Notes under the pieces: model-generated | Told to the model about the DNA's origin: nothing | The model's database searches: none | The model's input: the letters and a program-made list of their open reading frames with translations, nothing else | Shown here: piece after piece, positions 51,083 through 58,950 of the stretch | How the letters are laid out: each line of letters starts with the position of its first letter | How positions within the stretch are numbered: position 1 is the first letter of the stretch | Origin: Bacteroidota bacterium | GTDB taxonomy: Bacteria; Bacteroidota; Bacteroidia; Chitinophagales; Chitinophagaceae | Direction of reading: 5' to 3' | NCBI GenBank assembly: GCA_016868815.1 | Contig: VGFQ01000004.1 | Location: 124,001-188,000 of the forward strand | Length of the DNA stretch: 64,000 nucleotides | Program-made: the position numbers and the translations under genes

Positions 51083-52539
51083 ACCCCTGTACGGTGGCGC
51101 CCCTACAGAAGAAATTTCTCGGCTCTCTGCTGCTGCTGATCGTACTCAACGCGCTGGTGAAGCCTGCGTGGATCTTCGGCATTGACCGGAACGTCCAAAA
51201 CATCACCGGCTTTGCAGAGTACGGGCGCTACTTTGCCATGCTGGGCTTCTGCCTGGTCTTTGGCGTACTGCTGGATCCTGGACTGAACATCTACCTCAAC
51301 CGCCAAGCTGCCTTGCAGCCGTCGGACCGGGTGGCGCTGTTCTGGGATGTCCTCTATGCCAAGGGCTTTCTATTTGTATTGTATGGCGTCGTCGTTGGGG
51401 CTTTTGCCTGGGCCATGGGCATAGAAGACTTATCCTATCTTTTCCCCTTCGTCGTCTTGGTGATGTTGCTCTCGCTGCTTGGATTCCTTCGGGCCTATCT
51501 CTCCGCGGCGCAACAGTTTCAGCAGGATTCGGTGCTCTCGGTGATGGACAAGGGTATTGTCATCGTAGGGGTGGGGGCGATGGTCCTCTTTCCAGATCTC
51601 ATCGGGCCGGTCACCATCCATCGATTTGTATGGTTCCAATCCCTTGCGATTTTCTGTTCCATTCTGTTGGCATGGGGCTTCATCCGGCGTGCTGTCCACG
51701 GTTTTGGCTTCCGCCTTTTTCGGGGTTTTCGTGGTGAGTTGTTCCGCTCCAGCCTTCCGTTTGCGCTGAATAATTTTCTCATGACACTCATTCTGCGTTC
51801 GGACGGCTTCCTGCTGGAACGCCTCCATCCCTCCGGCGCCTATGAGGCCGGCGTCTATGCCGCTGGCTTTCGGATTCTTGACGCTTTTAGCATGATCGGC
51901 TCGCTGGTCACCGGCTACCTCTTGTCGTACCTAGCGAGGCACTGGCCCGATAAGCTGCTGGTAGAACCTTCGATTGTCATCGCCCGCCGCGGTTTGATCT
52001 GCATGGCGATCCTTCTAGGGGTGGCCGGCAGCGTCATGCCCTCCTATTTTACAGACCTGCTTTACCATCGGTCTGATTCATCGTTGGTAGCCGTGATGTG
52101 GGCGATTTTACTGGCCCTGCCGGGTCTATCACTGGTGAGCATCTATGGTACGATACTGACGGCTGTCGGACATATTGGTACGTTCATCCGGATCAGCAGC
52201 AGCTTTGCCCTCACGTCGGTCGTACTCAACTACCTCCTCATCCCAACTTTGGGGGCCCTGGGTTGCGCCCTGGTGGCCGTTGGCGTAGAGACTGCCTATG
52301 CGATCGCACTGCTGATTGCATCGCGTCGGCTCACAGGCATCGGCCTGCATCCGGGGGAGGGCCTCGCCTATCTGTTTACAGGGCTGATGGGTTTTGGTGC
52401 CCTACGCATCTTTGTATATCTAGGTGCAAACCCGCTCTTTGCCATCGGGATGACAGGGGCCTGCATGGTCGGACTCTTCTATGCCATCCTGCGGATCCGC
52501 TTCCAATTGCCCGGTTGGGAGGAGGAAGGGAAACACTGA
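51079..52539 (+). CDS. Polysaccharide flippase (Wzx/MATE-like)
   Basis: A 486-aa membrane protein with about fourteen helices, of the oligosaccharidyl-lipid flippase superfamily. Arg/Gly-containing segments RSDGFLLERLHPSGAYEAGVYAAGFRILDA match family positions (split here as RSDGFLLERL and YEAGVYAAGFRILDA). It should move lipid-linked glycan units across the inner membrane. No ATG is near the start: TTG at 51079 overlaps the regulator stop by four bases, and GTG at 51094 is the alternative. It is followed by a Wzz-like and a ligase-like gene. Confidence 0.87.
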   Translation: MNPCTVAPLQKKFLGSLLLLIVLNALVKPAWIFGIDRNVQNITGFAEYGRYFAMLGFCLVFGVLLDPGLNIYLNRQAALQPSDRVALFWDVLYAKGFLFVLYGVVVGAFAWAMGIEDLSYLFPFVVLVMLLSLLGFLRAYLSAAQQFQQDSVLSVMDKGIVIVGVGAMVLFPDLIGPVTIHRFVWFQSLAIFCSILLAWGFIRRAVHGFGFRLFRGFRGELFRSSLPFALNNFLMTLILRSDGFLLERLHPSGAYEAGVYAAGFRILDAFSMIGSLVTGYLLSYLARHWPDKLLVEPSIVIARRGLICMAILLGVAGSVMPSYFTDLLYHRSDSSLVAVMWAILLALPGLSLVSIYGTILTAVGHIGTFIRISSSFALTSVVLNYLLIPTLGALGCALVAVGVETAYAIALLIASRRLTGIGLHPGEGLAYLFTGLMGFGALRIFVYLGANPLFAIGMTGACMVGLFYAILRIRFQLPGWEEEGKH

Positions 52540-52679
52540 GCCGACCGGCGACAGATTGAAATGTCCTTTCTTCATTCGAGCCGCTTGTCCGACGTTCTCA
52601 CCACTGAAACGCAACGCAAAGTCTTACGAGACCCGTAAGGGAGAGACTTGCACCTCTGTTTTTCGATTATCTTGCCCCT

Positions 52680-53504
52680 ATGTCTATCATCCAAGAGCTC
52701 CTTCCTACCCTCCGTAAGCACATGCGTTTCCTTGCCGTGATGGTCGGACTGCCCACCTTTGTGGCCCTGCTGATCTGCCTATTGCTGCCGAAGGAATACC
52801 TTTCTAGGGTCAGCGTGCTCCCGGCAAACTCCCGGTTCAGTGATAAGTCGCGCTATACTGCTGAAGAGATCACCGAGCTGTACTCTGTCTTCAGCTCGGG
52901 CGATGATCTTGACCGGCTGTATGCCACGGCCCGCTCCTGGCCCGTCATGACGAAAATCATCGACAGCTTCGGCCTGGTCAAGCACTACCGCATCCGTAAG
53001 GATGACGAACGAGGCCGGGAGAATGCCCTGAAGATGTTTCGTAAAAACTGTGGCATCTTCAAGACTGAGTATGGAGAAATGCATATCAAAGTTTGGGACC
53101 GCAACCGACAGCTTGCCGCCGACATCGCCAATGCGATGGTTGCACAGACGGAGAAAGCCCACCAGGAGATGTACCGCGCTTATTATGCCACTAGCCTCCA
53201 AAAGCTAGAAAGGGCTTACGCAGCCTTGCAGTCCACTGAAGGTGATGTGCCGGGCGGCGACAGCACCGGCCTCCGCCGGCCGCCCCCCACCCATCAGCTC
53301 GACTATTACCGCCGCGCTATGACTGACCTCCGTATGGCGCTTTTGACGCCCCCCCCTGCGCTCGTCGTATTGGAGAAAGCCATCCCCTCGGTCAAAGCCG
53401 ATAAACCGCAAGTCCTAGTCAACGTGCTGGCAACCTTTCTGATCAGCCTCTTCACCGGCCTTGCCATCGTCTTCCTGCTGCCCGTCTTTCGTAACAAAGC
53501 ATAA
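52680..53504 (+). CDS. Wzz-like chain-length/co-polymerase protein
   Basis: A 274-aa inner-membrane protein with one N-terminal helix (LAVMVGLPTFVALLICLLL, about 19-37), a periplasmic helical part and a C-terminal helix (VNVLATFLISLFTGLAIVFLL) after a Pro-rich stretch. This two-helix layout is that of Wzz/PCP proteins, though it is shorter than most. The motif PSVKADKPQ before the second helix corresponds to the Pro-rich PCP signature. It would set polymer length. Its stop is followed immediately by the TTG start of the next gene. Confidence 0.82.
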   Translation: MSIIQELLPTLRKHMRFLAVMVGLPTFVALLICLLLPKEYLSRVSVLPANSRFSDKSRYTAEEITELYSVFSSGDDLDRLYATARSWPVMTKIIDSFGLVKHYRIRKDDERGRENALKMFRKNCGIFKTEYGEMHIKVWDRNRQLAADIANAMVAQTEKAHQEMYRAYYATSLQKLERAYAALQSTEGDVPGGDSTGLRRPPPTHQLDYYRRAMTDLRMALLTPPPALVVLEKAIPSVKADKPQVLVNVLATFLISLFTGLAIVFLLPVFRNKA

Positions 53505-54965
53505 TTGCAGCCCTTCGTTCAAATACCCTGGTGGGACGACCCGCGGCGGCTAGCACCTGCGGCCATGTTGCTCGGTGCGACCCTGGCCCTGCTTACACAG
53601 CAACAATTCTGGTTGGCTCTAGGGCCAGCGTTTTTACTGGTATGGCTCGGGGTGCACGACATCAGGGCCCTGTATTTCATCTTACTGGCCACCATCCCTT
53701 TTTCAGCCGAGGTGGAGTTGACTGCCTCCCTCGGCACCGATCTGCCAGACGAACCGTTGATGTGGCTCCTGACGCTGCTGCTAGGGGTTCACCTGCTGGT
53801 CTATGGTCGAGCCCAGCTGGCAAGGCCTATCGATCCGGCCATTTGCTTGACCCTGCTCTCCCACCTCGTATGGGTCGGATTCAGCAGCCTACTCTCCACC
53901 CACGTGCTCCTGTCGGCCAAGTTCATGGCCGCCAAGCTTTGGTATGTGGCAGCCTTCACGCTGGGCAGCTGGTATTGCCTGCGCGACCGTGCCGATCTGT
54001 ACCGCGCTGCCAAGGTGCTGGCCACGTCGGTATGTGCCGCCACCCTCCTCGTACTTGCCAGGCATGCATCTATGGGCTTCTCCTTTGCCGATGCTAACCG
54101 AAGTGTAGAGCCGCTGTTTCGAAACCACGTCAACTACGCTGCCTTGTTGGTCTGCCTGTTGCCCATCCCCATCGCTGCCTGGCATGTCTGCCCCCCCATG
54201 CGGGGAAAGCTCCGATGGGTGCTCGGCATTGCAGCTGCCGGACTGCTGTTCAGCTACTCCCGTGGAGCTTGGCTGGCGGTAGGTATCGGTTGGATAACGG
54301 TCATCTCTACTCGAAAAAAAATGCTACACTGGGCTGCGCTTGGGGGTCTGATCGCCCTGCTGGCTGCCGCTGCATGGTTTTGGCAGGGCGACCGGTACCT
54401 GGAGTACAGCCCCAACTATAAGCTTACCATCTGGCACGACAACCTGGGCCAGCACATGAAGGCTACCTATCAGATGACGGATATTTCATCGATGGAGCGC
54501 TTCTACCGATGGATAGCAGCCGTTCGCATGCTCGACCAGCATATGCTCCATGGCTACGGACCCAACACATTCTATCATGAGTACCGGCCGTATACGGTGA
54601 GCAGCTTCCGTACCTATGTGAGCGATAATCCCGAGCGCTCCACTGTCCATAACTATTTCCTGCTCGTACTGGTGGAACAGGGCATCCCCGGACTTATCTT
54701 GTTCTGCCTCTTGCTGGCCGTGATGACACGTAGGGCCTATCAATGGTATCATGCAGCCCGCGACGCGTCGGAGCGGGTCCTGCCGGCCGTGATTCTGGCT
54801 GTGCTGGGGATGGTTTCGACGCTGAATATGCTGAGCGACCTCATCGAGACGGATAAGGTTGGCTCGCTGTTCTTCGTCTGTGCAGGTATTCTCTTACAAC
54901 GGCCCTGGGAAAGCGTTGCTGACGAGTCTCCCCGTCGTGAAGTTGGTTCACCCAGTATCCCTTAA
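53505..54965 (+). CDS. O-antigen ligase/polymerase-like membrane protein (Wzy_C)
   Basis: A 486-aa protein with about twelve helices and a large periplasmic loop between helices 9 and 10, with the family motif LLHGYGPNTFYHEYRP-like region (here MLHGYGPNTFYHEY) and a Ser/Arg-rich loop FSYSRGAWLAVG. It should polymerize or ligate glycan units on the periplasmic face. The start is TTG at 53505, directly after the Wzz-like stop; the next possible ATG would cut into the first helix. It ends the polysaccharide gene set. Confidence 0.86.
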   Translation: MQPFVQIPWWDDPRRLAPAAMLLGATLALLTQQQFWLALGPAFLLVWLGVHDIRALYFILLATIPFSAEVELTASLGTDLPDEPLMWLLTLLLGVHLLVYGRAQLARPIDPAICLTLLSHLVWVGFSSLLSTHVLLSAKFMAAKLWYVAAFTLGSWYCLRDRADLYRAAKVLATSVCAATLLVLARHASMGFSFADANRSVEPLFRNHVNYAALLVCLLPIPIAAWHVCPPMRGKLRWVLGIAAAGLLFSYSRGAWLAVGIGWITVISTRKKMLHWAALGGLIALLAAAAWFWQGDRYLEYSPNYKLTIWHDNLGQHMKATYQMTDISSMERFYRWIAAVRMLDQHMLHGYGPNTFYHEYRPYTVSSFRTYVSDNPERSTVHNYFLLVLVEQGIPGLILFCLLLAVMTRRAYQWYHAARDASERVLPAVILAVLGMVSTLNMLSDLIETDKVGSLFFVCAGILLQRPWESVADESPRREVGSPSIP

Positions 54966-55014
54966 AAAATACCCTGCACCAAGTAGGGTTTTACAGAGCA
55001 AATGTTTGAATATG

Positions 55015-55203
55015 TCAGACTGTGCTACCTGCTCCTACCAGGAGTGCGACTAAGATTGCGACCCACATACCCCAACCGATCCAGGCAGAGCGGATGAAGC
55101 CTTTTTCGCGCTTCATCAGGTAGGCAATGAAAACTCCGTGGAGACCAAAGAGCAGCCCCAAGATGAAGCCGCCAAAATAGAATCCTCTCTCTCCTTTGAC
55201 CAA
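55015..55203 (-). CDS. Small membrane protein of unknown function
   Basis: A 62-aa frame with two helices: FYFGGFILGLLFGLHGVFIAYL and SAWIGWGMWVAILVALLVGAG, separated by the charged MKREKGFIR. The start is TTG at 55203; the frame is open upstream through SDAPVELQQLLVKGERG without an ATG, so the true start may be further up. The pattern looks like a genuine small inner-membrane protein, but the start is uncertain and no family is recognised. Confidence 0.5.
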   Translation of the reverse strand: MVKGERGFYFGGFILGLLFGLHGVFIAYLMKREKGFIRSAWIGWGMWVAILVALLVGAGSTV

Positions 55204-55308
55204 AAGCTGTTGGAGTTCGACCGGTGCATCGCTCTGTAGGCCATTGTCTTGAGAGTCTCGCGTAAACCCCGGCGGGCGATCTGGAAGGAGAGGTGCTCCT
55301 CGATAAAC

Positions 55309-56391
55309 TTAATGGCCCCGCACATCCAGTGCATCCCGTAGCCCGCTGCCGACAAGGTGGAAGGCCAGCACCAGCAACATGATGGCGAAGCCGGGCACCA
55401 AGGCCAGCATCGGCCGGCTGGTGATGATAAAATTATAGTTCTCTTTGATCATCAGGCCCCAGCTGGCCTGCGGCGATTGAACCCCTACACCTAAAAAGCT
55501 GAGTCCTGCCTCCATCACGATGGCGCTGGCAAAGTTGGAAGCCGCCAACACCATCACCGGCCCCATCACATTGGGGAGGATGTGTCGAATGATGATGCGC
55601 ATATGCGAGTATCCCAGCGCCCTGGCAGCTTCGATGTATTCCATTTCCCGTATGGAGAGCACTTGCCCCCGGATGGTCCTGGCCACGTTCACCCAGAGGG
55701 TGAGCCCGACGGCGATGAACACCTGCCAGAACCCTTTTCCCAGCGCGAGGGTGATGCCAAACACCAGCAGCAGGGTAGGGATGCTCCAGACGACGTTGAT
55801 GAACCAGGTCACCCACGCATCGGTACCCCCGCCAAAATAGCCGGCAACAGACCCAAGGGTGATGCCGATCAGTAAAGAGATCAGCACGGCAATGATGCCC
55901 ACGCTGAGGCTCACGCGGGTGCCGATGAGCAGGCGACTCAGGATGTCCCGGCCGTATTTATCGGTCCCCAGCCAGTAACGGACTTCGACGATGCGGTATC
56001 GCGAGGCATCGTAGCGAATGGATTTTCTTTCTGTGACTTGTTCATCGAGGTACTGATCGAACCGGAGGCTGTCGCCCTGCTGCTGCCATGCAGTTATGGG
56101 CGTATAGGTCCAGCCGTCTCTCTCTCCGTCGAGGGTCCGGCGCCATGCATTGGCTTTTTCTGCCGGCTCTTCTTTTTGGATGGCAAGGAACCACTGACGG
56201 TGGCCGGGCGGCTTTCCGTTCAGTTCGATGATCATACGGTTGGCATGAGGGCTATAGTCGGGGGCCAGCCAATAGGCCAGGATGGCAAAGAGTAAGGCGG
56301 CCAGGATCAGGCAGAGGCCTACCAGGGCAGAGGGGTTCTTTCGGAACTGCCGCCAGGCGGTTCGTCGCTGGCTGTTAGCCGCTGGGCTCAT
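55309..56391 (-). CDS. ABC transporter permease, oligopeptide/dipeptide type (DppC/OppC-like)
   Basis: A 360-aa permease with six helices and an N-terminal OppC-type start (RRTAWRQFRKNPSALVG). A long periplasmic loop between helices 1 and 2 (residues 40-135) contains the unusual insertion with YLDEQVTERKSIRYDASRYR, ending in the family motif YWLGTDKYGRDILSRL. The EAA loop is EAARALGYSHMRIIIRHILPN. No ATPase, partner permease or binding protein is adjacent; the neighbours are a glycosyltransferase and a small membrane protein, so the rest of the transporter must be elsewhere. Start 56391 is preferred over 56409 and 56454. Confidence 0.88.
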   Translation of the reverse strand: MSPAANSQRRTAWRQFRKNPSALVGLCLILAALLFAILAYWLAPDYSPHANRMIIELNGKPPGHRQWFLAIQKEEPAEKANAWRRTLDGERDGWTYTPITAWQQQGDSLRFDQYLDEQVTERKSIRYDASRYRIVEVRYWLGTDKYGRDILSRLLIGTRVSLSVGIIAVLISLLIGITLGSVAGYFGGGTDAWVTWFINVVWSIPTLLLVFGITLALGKGFWQVFIAVGLTLWVNVARTIRGQVLSIREMEYIEAARALGYSHMRIIIRHILPNVMGPVMVLAASNFASAIVMEAGLSFLGVGVQSPQASWGLMIKENYNFIITSRPMLALVPGFAIMLLVLAFHLVGSGLRDALDVRGH

Positions 56392-56429
56392 GCTCCGAAA
56401 ATACGTCATGGGTTGTTGGCCTGTCCTGC

Positions 56430-57563
56430 TCATCGGACACGCCGCCCCTTCCATTCATAGCTGCCGTTCTGGCCAAGCAGGCCTGCCAGCACCGTATACA
56501 CGATATGGAAAGGCTGTGCCGGCAGGAACCCGCCCAACAGCGCCCGTCTGCTAAAAAAACCGGCCACTGGCCATAGGAAGGTCAGCTCTACCAAGGTCTT
56601 TCCCAGCAGCAGCCAGGCAGCCATCCTGGCCCATGCGTCGGAGAAGAGGATGCCTGCGATGGTCAGTGCCAGGAGGGCAGCATTCAGCAGCCATACCAGC
56701 AGCAGCACGAAGAAGAGGCCGCGCTCTTGATAGAACCTTGCCTTGCTGGCCCAGCGGATGCGCTGTTGGAGGAATGCCCGCCAAGAGTCGGCTCCGGGGG
56801 TGCTGACGATGGCTTCTGACGAGAGGCAGTAGCCGATCTGCATGCCGGGCTGCCGGGCGATCTTTTGCATGAGGAGCATATCGTCGCCAGAGGCGATACC
56901 GTCGATCCCTTCAAAGCCGCCGACTGCTTCAAATGCGGACTTGCGGTAGGCCAGGTTGGCTCCATTGCACAGGCCGTGGTAGCCGTTGCTGACGGCTGCC
57001 GCCGTGATGCCTTGTAGGGATAGGAAGTCGAGCTGCTGGAAGATGCCGAGGGGGCTGCTGTCTGTCTCGAAGCGGACGGGTGCGGCGATGAAGTCGGCCT
57101 GTTTGTGTTCGTAGAAACTCGCCATCGTCCGCATCCAACGCGTCTCCATGTGGCAGTCGGCATCTGTGACCAAGATCAAGTCGCCGCTTGCAGCGCGGAT
57201 GCCTTCGGTGAGGGCCGCCTTCTTGCCTTGGCGGCCGGGGTCCAATTTGGAGAGTTCCACCAGTCTCACGCCGTTGGGGGCAAAGCCTCGGACTAGGGCG
57301 GCGGTATCGTCTGTCGAGTGGTCGTCGACGATGATGACTTCATAGAGTGCTTTGGGATAGTCTTGCGCCATGATGGCCCGCAGGCAATGGGGGATGGTAG
57401 CACTTTCGTTGCGGGCAGCGATCACCAGCGACAGGCGGGTGGATGGCCGATGGCCGGGGCTTGGCTGGAAAGGGGTGATCTGCTGCCAGGCAGCGCGATA
57501 CCGAAGGATCAGCAGGGCGTAGAGCCCCCATAAAAAGACGGTGGCGGCAGGGAACAGCATCAT
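56430..57563 (-). CDS. Glycosyltransferase family 2 membrane protein
   Basis: A 377-aa inverting glycosyltransferase. An N-terminal helix (about 3-20) is followed by the GT-A domain with VIAARNESATIP, the DDHSTDD loop, the metal-binding motif TDADCHM (DxD type), the acceptor-site ASGDDMLL, and QQRIRW, the QxxRW motif of processive-type enzymes. Two to three C-terminal helices complete it. It probably builds an extracellular or membrane glycan. The stop lies 39 bp before the permease start on the same strand. Confidence 0.9.
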   Translation of the reverse strand: MMLFPAATVFLWGLYALLILRYRAAWQQITPFQPSPGHRPSTRLSLVIAARNESATIPHCLRAIMAQDYPKALYEVIIVDDHSTDDTAALVRGFAPNGVRLVELSKLDPGRQGKKAALTEGIRAASGDLILVTDADCHMETRWMRTMASFYEHKQADFIAAPVRFETDSSPLGIFQQLDFLSLQGITAAAVSNGYHGLCNGANLAYRKSAFEAVGGFEGIDGIASGDDMLLMQKIARQPGMQIGYCLSSEAIVSTPGADSWRAFLQQRIRWASKARFYQERGLFFVLLLVWLLNAALLALTIAGILFSDAWARMAAWLLLGKTLVELTFLWPVAGFFSRRALLGGFLPAQPFHIVYTVLAGLLGQNGSYEWKGRRVR

Positions 57564-57575
57564 AGCGAAGGTCTA

Positions 57576-58394
57576 TCAATTTGTCGGAAGGGCCGGGAAG
57601 GCTTTGGCTAGCTGTTGAGCATGCTTGTCGCGCAATAGCAGGTGACCGGTCTCGAAGACCTGCAGCTCCACTTGTCCAGCGATGGGCTGCAGGAAGCGCT
57701 GACCGAGGGCCACGGGGCAGAGGCGGTCGTAGCGGCCAAAGATCAGTCGGACCGGTATCGGGTATTGTCGGATCAGGGCCTGCACCTGCCGGGGACTGGG
57801 CTGGAAGTATCGCAGCGTTGTCCATATACGGTAGACCCGCTCGCGCATCGGCACGTCTTGCAGATAGGAGAGGACGAAGCGGTGCTGGCTCTCGTTCATC
57901 ATCTTGCACTGTCGGAGCAATGTGAGCAACGGGTACAGCCAGCCCGGGTTTGTCAATGAGCACCAGAGGATGCGGTCGCCTAACCAGGTATGGGTGAAAA
58001 AAAGATGTACCGGACTGGGGCGTAGCCCATCCGGCGCCACCAGCAGCAGGTGCGAGATGCGGTCCGGGATGCGTTGGAAGATGGAGAGTGCCACCTTGCC
58101 GCCCATGCTGTAGCCTAGCAGTCCAAAGGGGCCCTGCTGCAATTCGGGGCACTGCAGGAGCGCGTCGATGAGTGTATCGGGGGAGAGAGGGTTAGCCGTA
58201 CTCCAAGAACTCTGACCATGGAAGGGCATGTCGGGTGCCAGGAGACAATGTCCAGGTAAAGCTTCTGCCAGGGCGGCAAAGCTGTCCCCGTCTTCCAGAA
58301 AGCCATGCAGGCAGAGCGTCACTGTCGGTCCCTCGCCAAACCTTCGGAGGGCAATGCCCCACCCTTCTCCCGGCAGTGTCCGAATCTCATCCAT
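57576..58394 (-). CDS. Alpha/beta hydrolase
   Basis: A 272-aa cytoplasmic hydrolase with the canonical fold. The oxyanion region is LHGFLEDG, the nucleophile elbow is GYSMGG (Ser), the acid is expected in FGRYDRLCP and the His in FETGHLLL. It has no signal peptide. The substrate cannot be assigned; it lies 12 bp before the GT2 gene on the same strand and is divergent from the MarR regulator, so it may be part of either unit. Confidence 0.85.
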   Translation of the reverse strand: MDEIRTLPGEGWGIALRRFGEGPTVTLCLHGFLEDGDSFAALAEALPGHCLLAPDMPFHGQSSWSTANPLSPDTLIDALLQCPELQQGPFGLLGYSMGGKVALSIFQRIPDRISHLLLVAPDGLRPSPVHLFFTHTWLGDRILWCSLTNPGWLYPLLTLLRQCKMMNESQHRFVLSYLQDVPMRERVYRIWTTLRYFQPSPRQVQALIRQYPIPVRLIFGRYDRLCPVALGQRFLQPIAGQVELQVFETGHLLLRDKHAQQLAKAFPALPTN

Positions 58395-58428
58395 CTTTAA
58401 AGACGCTTGTTAAAATGTCTCCAGTCGC

Positions 58429-58460
58429 TTGGATTGTTTCTCAAAATTAGACTAATTTCG
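58429..58460 (+). promoter_or_regulatory. Promoter of the MarR gene, overlapped by a palindrome
   Basis: TTG (58429-58431), 21 nt, then TAATTTCG (58453-58460), one mismatch to TANNTTTG. The perfect palindrome AATTTCGAAATT (58454-58465) covers the -7 element, the usual place for an autorepressor operator. Confidence 0.55.
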
Positions 58461-58461
58461 A

Positions 58462-58500
58462 AATTGGTTGCATAACTAACGATATGCCAAACAACCAATT
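58462..58500 (+). repeat. 9-bp inverted repeat spanning the MarR start codon
   Basis: AATTGGTTG (58462-58470) is repeated inverted as CAACCAATT (58492-58500), with 21 nt between that include the ATG at 58484. It could be a second operator half-site pair or a hairpin that hides the start codon. Confidence 0.55.
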
Positions 58501-58924
58501 TAGGCGAGGGGAGTTATACAGTTTTATCACGGGACTGGCATCGACGGCTCTGGCGCGGCGGCTGCAGAAGAATTTTAAGCAGAACGGGGTAGACATCACC
58601 ATCGAGCAGTGGAGTGTGCTGTACCATCTGTGGAAGCACGATGGCATGAGTCAGCAGGAGCTTTGTGAAGCCTCGTACCGCGACAAGCCCAGCATCACCC
58701 GTTTGTTGGATAACCTGGAGCGGCAGGGGCTCGTGCAGCGAGTGCCTTCGAAAGACGACCGGCGCATGAAGCGTATCTTCCTCACCACGGCAGGCGCAGG
58801 CCTCCGAGACAGCACGATGGACCTGGCCAACAAAACGCTCAATGAGGCGTTGGAAGGGGTTCCTGCGAAGGAAATTGAACTCTGCAAGTCGGTCCTCCAA
58901 CGAGTATATGATAATCTAACCTGA
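58484..58924 (+). CDS. MarR family transcriptional regulator
   Basis: A 146-aa winged helix-turn-helix protein: dimerization helices at both ends, recognition region DGMSQQELCEASYRDKPSIT and the wing with VPSKDDRRMKRIFLT, the DRR motif of MarR wings. MarR proteins are usually repressors released by a small ligand such as an aromatic compound or acyl-CoA. The gene is 27 bp before an acyl-CoA dehydrogenase on the same strand, so the ligand may be an acyl-CoA. The promoter holds a palindrome, suggesting autoregulation. Confidence 0.92.
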   Translation: MPNNQFRRGELYSFITGLASTALARRLQKNFKQNGVDITIEQWSVLYHLWKHDGMSQQELCEASYRDKPSITRLLDNLERQGLVQRVPSKDDRRMKRIFLTTAGAGLRDSTMDLANKTLNEALEGVPAKEIELCKSVLQRVYDNLT

Positions 58925-58950
58925 CATAAATAAATATAAATATCACCCCC

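Noticed and set aside
55116-55355. 79-codon minus-strand frame between the small membrane protein and the permease
   Set aside because: It overlaps both neighbours in another frame and has no recognised features; the overlapping two-helix frame is the better candidate.
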